NCBI GenBank assembly: GCA_006383075.2
Contig: SMNH02000009.1
Coordinates: 1 to 64,000 of the forward strand
DNA length: 64,000 bases
From: Kordia sp. TARA_039_SRF
Lineage (GTDB): Bacteria > Bacteroidota > Bacteroidia > Flavobacteriales > Flavobacteriaceae
Reading direction: 5' to 3'
Shown: piece by piece, positions 54,567 through 63,656 of the stretch
Position numbering within the stretch: the stretch's first letter is position 1
Layout of the letters: each line of letters opens with the position of its first letter
The notes under the pieces: model-generated
Told to the model about the DNA's origin: nothing
The model's database searches: none
Seen by the model: the letters and a program-made list of their open reading frames with translations, nothing else
Made by a program: the position numbers and the translations under genes

Positions 54567-56603
54567 ATGTCTGAAGAAACAAAATCACTCAATTTCATTG
54601 AGCACATTATAGAAGAAGATTTGGCAAATGGAATGCCAAAAGAACATCTTCGCTTTCGATTTCCACCTGAACCCAATGGTTATTTGCATATTGGGCACAC
54701 AAAGGCAATCGGAATAAGTTTTGGTTTGGGCGAAAAATACAACGCGCCTGTAAATCTTCGTTTTGACGATACCAATCCAGCCAAAGAAGAGCAGGAATAT
54801 GTAGATGCTATCAAACGCGATATTGCGTGGCTTGGCTATCAATGGGCAAACGAATGTTACTCTTCAGATTATTTTCAGCAATTGTACGATTGGGCAATTG
54901 AAATGATAAAAGACGGAAAAGCCTATGTTGATTCGCAATCGTCAGAAGCAATGGCGGAACAAAAAGGAACACCGACGGAAGTTGGCACCAATAGTCCGTA
55001 CAGAAACCGAAGCGTGGAAGAAAATTTAGACTTGTTCCAACGTATGAAAAATGGCGAATTTGAAGCAGGAACACATGTATTGCGTGCCAAAATAGACATG
55101 GAAGATCCAAACATGTTAATGCGCGACCCAATCATGTACAGAATATTACACGCACATCACCACCGAACTGGAAACGATTGGTGTATTTACCCAATGTACG
55201 ATTGGACGCATGGTGAAAGTGATTACATTGAGCAAATTTCGCATTCCTTGTGTTCATTAGAATTTAAACCGCACAGAAAGTTGTACGATTGGTTTAAAGA
55301 GCTAGTGTATGCGTATAGTAAAGACGAATATCCATTACAACCAAAACAGCGCGAATTTGCACGTTTAAATCTCAGTTATACCATCATGAGCAAGCGTAAA
55401 TTGCTCCAATTGGTTAATGAAAAAATCGTAGCTGGTTGGGACGATCCACGCATGCCTACCATTTCTGGCTTACGCCGAAGAGGATATACGCCAGCAGCCA
55501 TTAGAAAATTTGTGGAAACGGTTGGTGTTGCCAAACGTGAAAATGTGATTGATGTTTCTTTGTTGGAATTTTGCATTCGTGAAGATTTAAACAAAACGGC
55601 AAATCGTGTGATGGCAGTGTTGAATCCTGTGAAATTGGTCATTACGAATTATCCAGAAGGAAAAGAAGAATGGCTTGATGCTGAAAACAATCCAGAAGAT
55701 GATAGTGCAGGCAACAGAAAAGTGCCATTTTCTAGAGAATTATACATAGAGCGTGAAGACTTTAAAGAAGAGGCAAGTCGTAAATTTTTCCGTTTAACGC
55801 TTGGAAAAGAAGTGCGACTCAAAAACGCATACATCATCAAAGGAGAATCGGTTGTCAAAGATGCCGACGGAAACATCACGGAAATTCGCTGTACGTACGA
55901 TACAGATAGTTTAAGTGGAAGCGGAACGGAAGCAAGTTTACGCAAAGTAAAAGGAACTTTGCACTGGGTTTCCATTGCGCATGCTGTCAATGCTGAGGTT
56001 CGTGTGTATGATCGTTTATTCTCAGATGAAGCGCCAGACGGTCACAAAGACAAGGATTTTATGGAATTTATCAATCCGAATTCGTTAACCATTGTCAATG
56101 CGTTTGTAGAGCCTTACTTGAAAGAAGCAACCATTGGAGAACGTTTTCAATTTCAGCGTTTGGGCTATTTTTGTGTGGATGAAGATAGTAAAGAAGATAC
56201 GCTAATTTTCAACAAAACAGTTGGATTGCGTGATACTTGGGCAAAACAAAAACCAAAGGCAAAGCAACCTCAACAACAGCCAAAATCACAAAAAAATCAA
56301 CACCAACGACCTCCGATTGAGGAAATTAAACAATTAGGAAAAAAATATACCAACCTTCCAGAAGAAAAGCAGCAACTCGCAAAACAAAAGATTCAAGCTT
56401 TAGCTGAAAAGGTTACGTATGAAGATTTAGAACCCTTATTTGGAACAGCAGCTAAAAAAGTTGGAACTCGAATTGCGGCAATGCTAACACTAGGTGTGTT
56501 GTTGAAAAACGGTCAAAAACGTACCGAAAGTATCAACCAATTCATAGAAAAAGCATTGGAAGACCAACATGAATTATTAGTTGCAGAAGCAAAACAAGTA
56601 TAA
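54567..56603 (+). CDS. glnS: Glutaminyl-tRNA synthetase with C-terminal extension
   Basis: 678 residues. Class I signatures: FPPEPNGYLHIGHTKA (HIGH) and TIMSKRKLLQLV (KMSKS-like). The catalytic and anticodon-binding domains match GlnRS to about residue 560. A Gln/Lys/Pro-rich linker (KQPQQQPKSQKNQHQRPP) and a ~95-residue helical domain follow. This domain may be of the YqeY/GatB type, as in a few other GlnRS proteins. The extension could aid tRNA binding; this is inferred. Confidence 0.93.
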   Translation: MSEETKSLNFIEHIIEEDLANGMPKEHLRFRFPPEPNGYLHIGHTKAIGISFGLGEKYNAPVNLRFDDTNPAKEEQEYVDAIKRDIAWLGYQWANECYSSDYFQQLYDWAIEMIKDGKAYVDSQSSEAMAEQKGTPTEVGTNSPYRNRSVEENLDLFQRMKNGEFEAGTHVLRAKIDMEDPNMLMRDPIMYRILHAHHHRTGNDWCIYPMYDWTHGESDYIEQISHSLCSLEFKPHRKLYDWFKELVYAYSKDEYPLQPKQREFARLNLSYTIMSKRKLLQLVNEKIVAGWDDPRMPTISGLRRRGYTPAAIRKFVETVGVAKRENVIDVSLLEFCIREDLNKTANRVMAVLNPVKLVITNYPEGKEEWLDAENNPEDDSAGNRKVPFSRELYIEREDFKEEASRKFFRLTLGKEVRLKNAYIIKGESVVKDADGNITEIRCTYDTDSLSGSGTEASLRKVKGTLHWVSIAHAVNAEVRVYDRLFSDEAPDGHKDKDFMEFINPNSLTIVNAFVEPYLKEATIGERFQFQRLGYFCVDEDSKEDTLIFNKTVGLRDTWAKQKPKAKQPQQQPKSQKNQHQRPPIEEIKQLGKKYTNLPEEKQQLAKQKIQALAEKVTYEDLEPLFGTAAKKVGTRIAAMLTLGVLLKNGQKRTESINQFIEKALEDQHELLVAEAKQV

Positions 56604-56625
56604 CAAATTACACATCATATTTTTG

Positions 56626-56658
56626 AAAAGACTGTACCAAAACGTGCAGTCTTTTTTT
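56626..56658 (+). terminator. Rho-independent terminator of glnS
   Basis: AAAAGACTG/CAGTCTTTT arms and a T run, 23 bp past the stop codon. Confidence 0.8.
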
Positions 56659-57081
56659 GTTTAAAACTACTTCACTCCTCTTCTACTCATAATTTAAAAA
56701 AAATCATCACAAAAAATGAATTCCATGTGATATTTATAAAAAACGCTAAAAAAATGCATAACTTTTATAGAATTCTCACTATATCATATCTTTCATAAGA
56801 CGCGTGTTTCTCTAAGCTAAAAGGGAAGTAAGCACAAAACATAGTATAAAAACAACAAATCCTATCTTAGAAATGATTATCTAGCAACAAAAAAATCAAG
56901 CTAAACGCCTAAAAAAGATGAATATAAATAAAGGGCATCACCAAAAATCTTAACAATTTTTTGCGAACTAATCATTATATTAGCGAGCTAAATACATTTT
57001 TAACAAAAAAAGTTATCAAAATATCGATAATGAAAAAGAAAATAAATTTGTACCCTATTCAAAAACTAAATTAAAATTGTC
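56659..57081 (+). promoter_or_regulatory. Intergenic leader of the S8 protease gene with a -7 box
   Basis: About 420 AT-rich bp without a gene. A TAnnTTTG match (TAAATTTG) at 57043-57050 lies 32 bp before the protease start codon; no -33 was recognised. Confidence 0.45.
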
Positions 57082-60000
57082 ATGAAAAAAATTACGCTAG
57101 CAAAGAGCTTTTTTGGTTCTTTCATTCCTATGTTAGTGGCAGTAATTTTCCTAAACTGTACCTTTTTGTCTGCACAAAATACCGTGTATTTTCAAGATGA
57201 GATTATTACAATGCCAACTAATATTGCATCATTCAATTGGAACATGATGCCACAATCCGCCAAGTTTGATAATGGATATTTTGCCTGGGTTCGCTTTAGC
57301 GAAACACCTACACAAGCCATTCAAAATCAATTTGCAGAAAGAAATCTAAGACTTATTGAGTATTTCCCTGAGAAAACATACTTGGTTCATTTTCCTGAAA
57401 ATACGGCGATTTCATATCTGCAATCTTCAGGAGTTATTTCTATCATTCCTGTAGAAAACAACCTTAAAAAATCATCAAAAATAAAATTCAACAACATTGA
57501 CGACCACGCTATTGAAGGAAACAATGTTGTCGTGATGTTGGAATATTATGATTTTATTGACAAAAGCTATGTACTTCGTCAACTTTCAAACATTAACGGC
57601 GTGTACATCAAAGAAAATTATACATCTAGCAACTATATTCAAGCATCTATTCCAACAAATGCAATGGACGATGTGGTATCAAAACCATTCATCAAATGGG
57701 TAGAATTAATTCCGCCACCAGCAGTTTTAGAAGATGATAGAGGTAGAAGCATTCACCGTTCGTCAAACTTAGACACACAAACACTTGGCGGAAGAAACTA
57801 CACAGGAGCAGGAGTAGGCGTTTTAGTGCGCGATGATGGAGTAGTAGGACCGCATATTGACTTTCAAGGAAGATTAAACACTTTGACAACTTCTAACGGA
57901 GGAACACACGCTGATGGTGTTTCTGGAATTATGGCTGGAGCTGGAAATTTAGATCCAACCAACCGCGGAATGGCAGCAGGAAGTGATGTGTATGTTACGA
58001 CTATCGCTGTTTCTTTCCTAGACGGACCAACAGTAAGTTTACTAAACAGTGGTGACGTTCAAATTACGAACAACTCGTACGGAAATGGTTGTAATGGAGG
58101 TTATACAGCTGCTGCAAGAACTGTTGATGAGCAAATCAGTACCATTCCAGCTGCATTACATGTATTTTCGGCAGGTAACTCAGGAACATCCAACTGTGGA
58201 TATGGAGCAGGAGCAGGCTGGGGAAATATTACTGGTGGAGCAAAACAAAGTAAAAACGGAATTGCTACAGCAAACACATTTTTTAATGGACAATTGGTAA
58301 GCTCTAGTAGTCGTGGACCAGCGTATGATGGACGAATCAAACCAGATATTACAGCACACGGACAAGGACAAATTTCAACAACAACCAACAATAATTACCA
58401 AACATTTGGAGGAACTTCTGGAGCAGCACCTGGAATTACTGGAGTAGCTGCACAGTTGTACGAAGCGTATGCTAACCTAAACGGTGGAAACTTACCAGAA
58501 TCAGGTTTAATTAAAGCTGCAATGCTGAATACTGCAAACGATTATGGAAATGAAGGTCCAGACTTTAGCTACGGTTGGGGAATGGTCAACGGATTACGAG
58601 CAGCAATGCTTATTGAAGACGGACGTTTTTTAGATGCAACAGTTTCTCAAGGTGCTAGCAATTCACATTCTATCACAGTTCCAGCAAATACGAGAGAAGT
58701 TCGTTTTATGGTCTATTGGGATGATGCTCCTGCAGCTTCTGGAGCAGCAACAGCATTGGTAAACGATTTAGATGTAGTAGTTACAGATCCAAATATGACA
58801 ACGCATCAGCCTTGGGTATTAGACAATACAGCAAATGCTGCGTTTTTAAATTTACCAGCTTCAAGAGGAACGGATCACTTAAACAATATGGAGCAGGTTT
58901 TAATTGACAATCCAGTAGTAGGAACATATAATGTTAATGTAACAGGATTCAATGTTCCTGTAGGTCCACAAAAATATCACTTAGTATATGAAATCATTAC
59001 AGATGGATTAACACTTACATATCCAGTTGGTGGAGAAAAATTAGTTGCGGGTTCTCAAACCGTAATTCACTGGGACGCTAATAATGCAACAAGTAATACT
59101 CTCATAGAAATCTCTGAAGATGACGGTTCTTCATGGTCAACATTGACTACATTGCCACCATCTTCAACTAATTATGAATGGAATATTCCATCAAATACTG
59201 TTTCTGGTGAATGTTTAATTAGAGTTACTAACGGTTCATTAACAGATCAGTCAGCATTTAACTTTTCTATAGCGCCTCGTGTTAATTTTTTAAGTATTTC
59301 ACAAGTATGTCCAGATGGTGCTACAATTAGTTGGTTAGCAGTTCCTGGTGCAAGTACATACGATGTATATATTTTAGGAGAAAAATACATGGAAGTTGTA
59401 GGAAGTACAACAGCGACGAGTTTAAACGTTGCTATTCCAAATCCATTAGATCCGCTATGGGTTTCCGTAGTAGCAAAAGGAGGAAATGGATGGGAATCTC
59501 TTCGCTCTAACGCTGTAACTGTGAATCAAGGAAACGGCGGATTGTTCAACTGTCCATTAGCAAAAGATATGGCGGTAACTACCATTAATAATACAGAAAG
59601 TGATTTTGATAAACTTTGTAATGCAGACCCAATCATCATTTCGGCTGATATCGAAAATGAAGGTACAGATGCACAGTCAAACTTTATGGTTTCGTACCAA
59701 GTAGGTTCTGAGGCAATTGTAAGTGAAACATATACAGCTACATTAAATGCTGGTGAATCTGATACGTATATGTTTACAACACCAGCAACCGTAACAAACA
59801 ATGGAGATACAACACTACGTGTATGGACATCTTTGACGGGTGATGAATTCTCTAATAACGATGAAGAAACTTTTAACTTCAACGCATTAATTAGTGGAAC
59901 GGCCATCAATTTTTCGGAAGATTTTGAGACTGCAAGTGTTATTCCAGAAGACTGGACAGTAACCAATTTTGACGGTGCTACTACGTGGAATTCTTCTTTC

Positions 60001-60702
60001 AATATCACTGGAATTGACGGAAATAACACCAGCGCAGTATTTATTGATGCGTATAACTATAACAACGCTTTAGGTCAGCAAGACTGGTTAGTTACAGAGT
60101 ATTTTGACCTGACGAGTGTAACAGATGCTTCGCTAATGTTCGATTTAGCAAAAGCACAATACAGCGCAGCAAATTCAGATGATTTACGTGTAGATATTTC
60201 TACAGATTGTGGAGTAACATTTACGGAAATCTACTTTAAAGATGGAGCCGATTTGGCAACAGTTCCAGATGATACAAATCCTTTTACACCAACAAGTGCT
60301 TCCGATTGGAGAACAGAAACAGTAAGTTTAGATGCGTATATCGGAAACAATGTTATATTGCGTTTTGCTCATATAAACGGTTTTGGTAACAATATGTATA
60401 TTGATAATGTAAAAGTAGAAACTACATTATCAGTTGGCGAAAATGAATTAGAAGGCGCAATTTCTATGTATCCAAATCCAGCATCAAGCAATGTAGATGT
60501 AGTTATCAACACGACTGTTGGAAATACCTACGAAATTGAATTGTTAAACAGTATTGGACAAACTATCACAAAAATTGAAGAAACGCGTTTCAACGCGAGT
60601 GCGCGTCAAAAATTAGATGTTTCTAGATATGGAACAGGATTATATTTTGTAAAAATTAAAGTGGGCAATCAAATGGTAACAAAAAAATTGATTGTCAACT
60701 AA
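57082..60702 (+). CDS. Secreted S8 serine peptidase with T9SS sorting domain
   Basis: 1206 residues. Signal peptide ending near LSAQ and a ~190-residue prodomain-like region precede the S8 domain: Asp251/252 in VLVRDDGVV, His276 in GGTHADGVSG, Ser446 in GGTSGAAPG. Fibronectin-like and CARDB-like beta domains follow (about 650-960), then a jelly-roll-like segment (FSEDFETASVIPEDWTVTNF). The final ~80 residues form a type A T9SS tail (SMYPNPASSNVDV ... LIVN). It is exported through the type IX system and anchored or released at the surface. The Asp motif DDG departs from the usual DSG/DTG. Confidence 0.95.
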   Translation: MKKITLAKSFFGSFIPMLVAVIFLNCTFLSAQNTVYFQDEIITMPTNIASFNWNMMPQSAKFDNGYFAWVRFSETPTQAIQNQFAERNLRLIEYFPEKTYLVHFPENTAISYLQSSGVISIIPVENNLKKSSKIKFNNIDDHAIEGNNVVVMLEYYDFIDKSYVLRQLSNINGVYIKENYTSSNYIQASIPTNAMDDVVSKPFIKWVELIPPPAVLEDDRGRSIHRSSNLDTQTLGGRNYTGAGVGVLVRDDGVVGPHIDFQGRLNTLTTSNGGTHADGVSGIMAGAGNLDPTNRGMAAGSDVYVTTIAVSFLDGPTVSLLNSGDVQITNNSYGNGCNGGYTAAARTVDEQISTIPAALHVFSAGNSGTSNCGYGAGAGWGNITGGAKQSKNGIATANTFFNGQLVSSSSRGPAYDGRIKPDITAHGQGQISTTTNNNYQTFGGTSGAAPGITGVAAQLYEAYANLNGGNLPESGLIKAAMLNTANDYGNEGPDFSYGWGMVNGLRAAMLIEDGRFLDATVSQGASNSHSITVPANTREVRFMVYWDDAPAASGAATALVNDLDVVVTDPNMTTHQPWVLDNTANAAFLNLPASRGTDHLNNMEQVLIDNPVVGTYNVNVTGFNVPVGPQKYHLVYEIITDGLTLTYPVGGEKLVAGSQTVIHWDANNATSNTLIEISEDDGSSWSTLTTLPPSSTNYEWNIPSNTVSGECLIRVTNGSLTDQSAFNFSIAPRVNFLSISQVCPDGATISWLAVPGASTYDVYILGEKYMEVVGSTTATSLNVAIPNPLDPLWVSVVAKGGNGWESLRSNAVTVNQGNGGLFNCPLAKDMAVTTINNTESDFDKLCNADPIIISADIENEGTDAQSNFMVSYQVGSEAIVSETYTATLNAGESDTYMFTTPATVTNNGDTTLRVWTSLTGDEFSNNDEETFNFNALISGTAINFSEDFETASVIPEDWTVTNFDGATTWNSSFNITGIDGNNTSAVFIDAYNYNNALGQQDWLVTEYFDLTSVTDASLMFDLAKAQYSAANSDDLRVDISTDCGVTFTEIYFKDGADLATVPDDTNPFTPTSASDWRTETVSLDAYIGNNVILRFAHINGFGNNMYIDNVKVETTLSVGENELEGAISMYPNPASSNVDVVINTTVGNTYEIELLNSIGQTITKIEETRFNASARQKLDVSRYGTGLYFVKIKVGNQMVTKKLIVN

Positions 60703-60730
60703 AACGATAAACACCAATCCAACCATTTTA

Positions 60731-60769
60731 AAAAATCCTAAGAGCCATTGTGTTCTTGGGATTTTTTTT
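60731..60769 (+). terminator. Rho-independent terminator
   Basis: AAAATCCTAAGA and TCTTGGGATTTT arms and a T run, after the S8 protease gene. The remaining stretch to 61113 shows no gene. Confidence 0.8.
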
Positions 60770-61113
60770 AGCCAAAAAATGCGTGATAATTTTTATCAAT
60801 AGATTTCACTAAAACGATGTGTAACAACTATCAAAAACGACTTCTATAAAAGTGTTTTCTTGAATGATAATTTAATTTTAAACTACTTTCATGAGAAGCA
60901 ACAGAACCGCGCTAAAAACCACTTAAAAATGAGAAACGGTGAATATAAAGTCTAATGAGAAATATTTTGAATCCATTCATAAAAAAAGACTTACTTTTTT
61001 AGATTTAACGAAGATGCCAGAATTTTTGTGACCATCGTTTTATAAAAAAGTAAGCCGAATTTTATACAGTACTTTTCAATCAATTCGAAAAGTATCAGAA
61101 GCATCTCAAAAAA

Positions 61114-61641
61114 TTACTCCTTTTTAATATCTTTCATTTCCATTGTATTTTCAGGAATTTTCATGGACGTTTTAAAATCTGGAAAATACATAGCTACCGA
61201 ACCTGTATTTTTCATTTCTTTAGCTTCTACAAACGTCCATTTTTTAGTTGTTTCGTTATAAAAGCCAATCATATAACTTGTAGAAATAATACGCTTGTCT
61301 TTCATTCTCATGACATTGTAATTTTCCACATAACAACGATATTCTCCTTGTTCTTTTACAATATCAGAAACTGATTTTGTTTCGGCAATTTCAAATTTAA
61401 AACCACCAGCATTCATTTCTGCAAAAGTTGATTTTAAAAACTCTTCCATGACTTCTGCGCCGCCAGCAGCTTTTAAAATATTAGGATGTGTATATGTCAG
61501 TAAGGTTTTAAAATCTTGGTCTAAAGTGGCTTTACAAGCTGCATTTGCATCGCGTAGCGCACTTGCTTTCAAGGTACTCATATTTTGAGAAAACACCTGT
61601 GTAGCACAAAAAATAAATAGGAGGAAAGTGATTTTTTTCAT
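61114..61641 (-). CDS. Secreted protein of unknown function, NTF2/SnoaL-like size
   Basis: 175 residues with a signal peptide (MKKITFLLFIFCATQVFSQ). The mature part alternates helix and strand (ANAACKATLDQDFKTLLTYT; KKWTFVEAKEM), which suggests an NTF2-like fold, though no catalytic residues are clear. Stand-alone. Confidence 0.7.
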   Translation of the reverse strand: MKKITFLLFIFCATQVFSQNMSTLKASALRDANAACKATLDQDFKTLLTYTHPNILKAAGGAEVMEEFLKSTFAEMNAGGFKFEIAETKSVSDIVKEQGEYRCYVENYNVMRMKDKRIISTSYMIGFYNETTKKWTFVEAKEMKNTGSVAMYFPDFKTSMKIPENTMEMKDIKKE

Positions 61642-61708
61642 CAGAGTTGTTTATTGTTAAGGATAAATATACGTATAAAAAAGACTGTTTTTGAAAGTTA
61701 AGTTTCGT

Positions 61709-61785
61709 CAAACCGAACTTGATTCGGTTTCTCATAACAGTAAAAAATTAAGATGATGAGATTCTGAATCAAGTTCAGAATGACG
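61709..61785. repeat. Pair of dispersed palindromes
   Basis: Arms AACCGAA/TTCGGTT around an ACTTGAT-type centre at 61711-61730, and TTCTGAA/TTCAGAA around TCAAG followed by TGACG at 61762-61785. Confidence 0.65.
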
Positions 61786-61831
61786 TCTGAAAAACTTTTA
61801 AAAAACAGCCTTTTTCGTGTTTTATAAAACT

Positions 61832-62770
61832 TTATTTTTCAGATTCTCCTTTTTTGCGTTTTGCTTCTTTCATGGCTTCTCCAATTTGGTTACTTGCCGT
61901 AAAACTCGCTACCATATTGTTGAGCATATCGCTTCCCGCTTGCGGAGAATTTGGTAATAAAATCAAATTGCTATTGGTTTCTTCACCAATCGATTGTAAG
62001 GTATCGTAATGCTGCGTTACCACTATCAAAGCAGATGCTTCTTGTGAATTGATACCAACTTTGTTCAACACTTCGACAGACTCTTCCAAACCACGCGCAA
62101 TTTCACGACGCTGATCGGCAATACCTTGTCCTTGCAAGCGCTTGCTTTCTGCTTCTGCTTTTGCCTTTTCCACGATTAAAATACGTTGTGCATCACCTTC
62201 ATATTGTGCCGCAATTTTTTCACGTTCTGAAGCGTTAATTCGGTTCATCGCCGCTTTTACCTGTGCATCAGGATCAATGTCAGTTACCAGTGTTTTAATA
62301 ATATCATATCCATAGTCCATCATCGCATCGTTTAATTCTGTTTTCACAGCAATCGCAATATCATCTTTCTTCACAAAAACATCATCTAATTTCATTTTTG
62401 GAACTTCGGCACGAACTACATCAAAGACATACGACGTAATTTGATCGTGCGGATAATCGAGCTTATAAAAAGCATCGTATACTTTATCTTTAATCACCAT
62501 GTATTGCACAGAAACTTTCAATCGTACAAAAACATCATCTAAGGTTTTGGTTTCGACAATTACATCTAACTGCTGAATTTTTAAACTTAATTTTCCTGCA
62601 ATTCTATCCACAAGTGGAATTTTAAACTGCAATCCTGATTGACGAATGCTTTGAAAACGACCAAAGCGCTCAATAACGGCAGCCGTTTGTTGTTTTACAA
62701 TAAAAAAAGTGGCAATCAAAAAAATGACTCCCAAAACAATCAGAACTATCAAAGAAGGACTTATTGGCAT
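61832..62770 (-). CDS. SPFH/band-7 family protein (stomatin/QmcA-like)
   Basis: 312 residues: N-terminal TM helix (about 5-25), then the SPFH domain (about 28-185; AAVIERFGRFQSIRQSGLQF, FVRLKVSVQYMV). An Ala/Glu-rich coiled coil (about 185-250; EKAKAEAESKRLQGQGIADQ) and a hydrophobic-then-lysine-rich tail follow. Such proteins form membrane microdomain scaffolds. The NfeD partner often seen beside them is not in the window. Confidence 0.92.
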   Translation of the reverse strand: MPISPSLIVLIVLGVIFLIATFFIVKQQTAAVIERFGRFQSIRQSGLQFKIPLVDRIAGKLSLKIQQLDVIVETKTLDDVFVRLKVSVQYMVIKDKVYDAFYKLDYPHDQITSYVFDVVRAEVPKMKLDDVFVKKDDIAIAVKTELNDAMMDYGYDIIKTLVTDIDPDAQVKAAMNRINASEREKIAAQYEGDAQRILIVEKAKAEAESKRLQGQGIADQRREIARGLEESVEVLNKVGINSQEASALIVVTQHYDTLQSIGEETNSNLILLPNSPQAGSDMLNNMVASFTASNQIGEAMKEAKRKKGESEK

Positions 62771-62829
62771 AATGTGTAGTATTTAAAATGTTAGTGTATA
62801 AAAATAAATTTTTTTGCGTAAAAAAAGGA

Positions 62830-62837
62830 TACATTTG
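62830..62837 (+). promoter_or_regulatory. Putative -7 box (TACATTTG)
   Basis: Exact TAnnTTTG match 28 bp before the start codon of the outer-membrane protein gene. Confidence 0.45.
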
Positions 62838-62865
62838 CGAAGTTTAAAAAATATACGCTCCCCAA

Positions 62866-63516
62866 ATGCAAAAACCTACTTACTTTTTATTAGTAGCAAC
62901 ACTACTACTTTTTGTTACAAATTCATTCGCTCAAGGAAGATATGATAGCTATAATCGTTTGGGGATTTCGGTGGGAATTCACCAATTTGATATTAAAACA
63001 GACGATTTGGTAACTACAAAATCCACAGGTTTTCAAGCAGGATTATCTACACGTGGAACGGTTGCTCGACACTTCGATATGGTGTATTTTTTACACCTAA
63101 ACTTTCACGAAGTCAATGTCTTGGGACGACAAACCTTGCTATCTGAAAATGTAGAAATTCCGTTTGAATTGTTAGCGGCTAAAATTGGCGTGTTGGGAAG
63201 TTATAAAATCAGCGAGAAACATTTTAGTGTGGAATTTGGTCCAGCATTGCAACTCTCAGAAAAATTTGAAATTGACAGCGAGTTTGAAGATTATATTTTA
63301 CAAGGATATGACACGTTTACTGCTAAAGATGCGCGACAAACCAATCGCTTAAACATTATGGGAATTATAGGCGTTTCGGCAGGATTTCAATCATTTAAAA
63401 TATCGTTGCAATACGAATATGGATTTTCCAACGTTCTTAGTAAGTTATCTGTGAATAATCAACAATTAAAAGGACATATAGAACAGTTGAGTGTTTTAGC
63501 CACTTTCTATTTGTAA
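62866..63516 (+). CDS. Outer-membrane beta-barrel protein
   Basis: 216 residues with a signal peptide (cleavage near SFAQ) and alternating amphipathic strands (VYFLHLNFHEVN, GVLGSYKISEKHFSVEFGPAL, FKISLQYEYGFSNV), ending in LATFYL. Resembles small porin-family barrels of Bacteroidota. No enzymatic motif. Confidence 0.78.
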   Translation: MQKPTYFLLVATLLLFVTNSFAQGRYDSYNRLGISVGIHQFDIKTDDLVTTKSTGFQAGLSTRGTVARHFDMVYFLHLNFHEVNVLGRQTLLSENVEIPFELLAAKIGVLGSYKISEKHFSVEFGPALQLSEKFEIDSEFEDYILQGYDTFTAKDARQTNRLNIMGIIGVSAGFQSFKISLQYEYGFSNVLSKLSVNNQQLKGHIEQLSVLATFYL

Positions 63517-63524
63517 TTAATACG

Positions 63525-63552
63525 AAAAGAGCGCCATAAGCGCTCTTTTTTA
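63525..63552. terminator. Bidirectional terminator
   Basis: AAAAGAGCGC/GCGCTCTTTT arms with flanking A and T runs, between the barrel-protein gene and gltX. Confidence 0.8.
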
Positions 63553-63562
63553 TTTTCATCTC

Positions 63563-63643
63563 GTCATGCTGAACTTGATTCAGCATCACAGAACAGTAAG
63601 AAATTCATGTAGTATGAGATTCCGCATCAAGTGCGGAATGACA
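63563..63643. repeat. Pair of dispersed palindromes
   Basis: GTCATGCTGAA/TTCAGCATC around a CTTGA centre at 63563-63587, and TTCCGC/GCGGAA around ATCAAGT followed by TGACA at 63618-63643. Confidence 0.65.
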
Positions 63644-63656
63644 GTATTCTCAGTTT

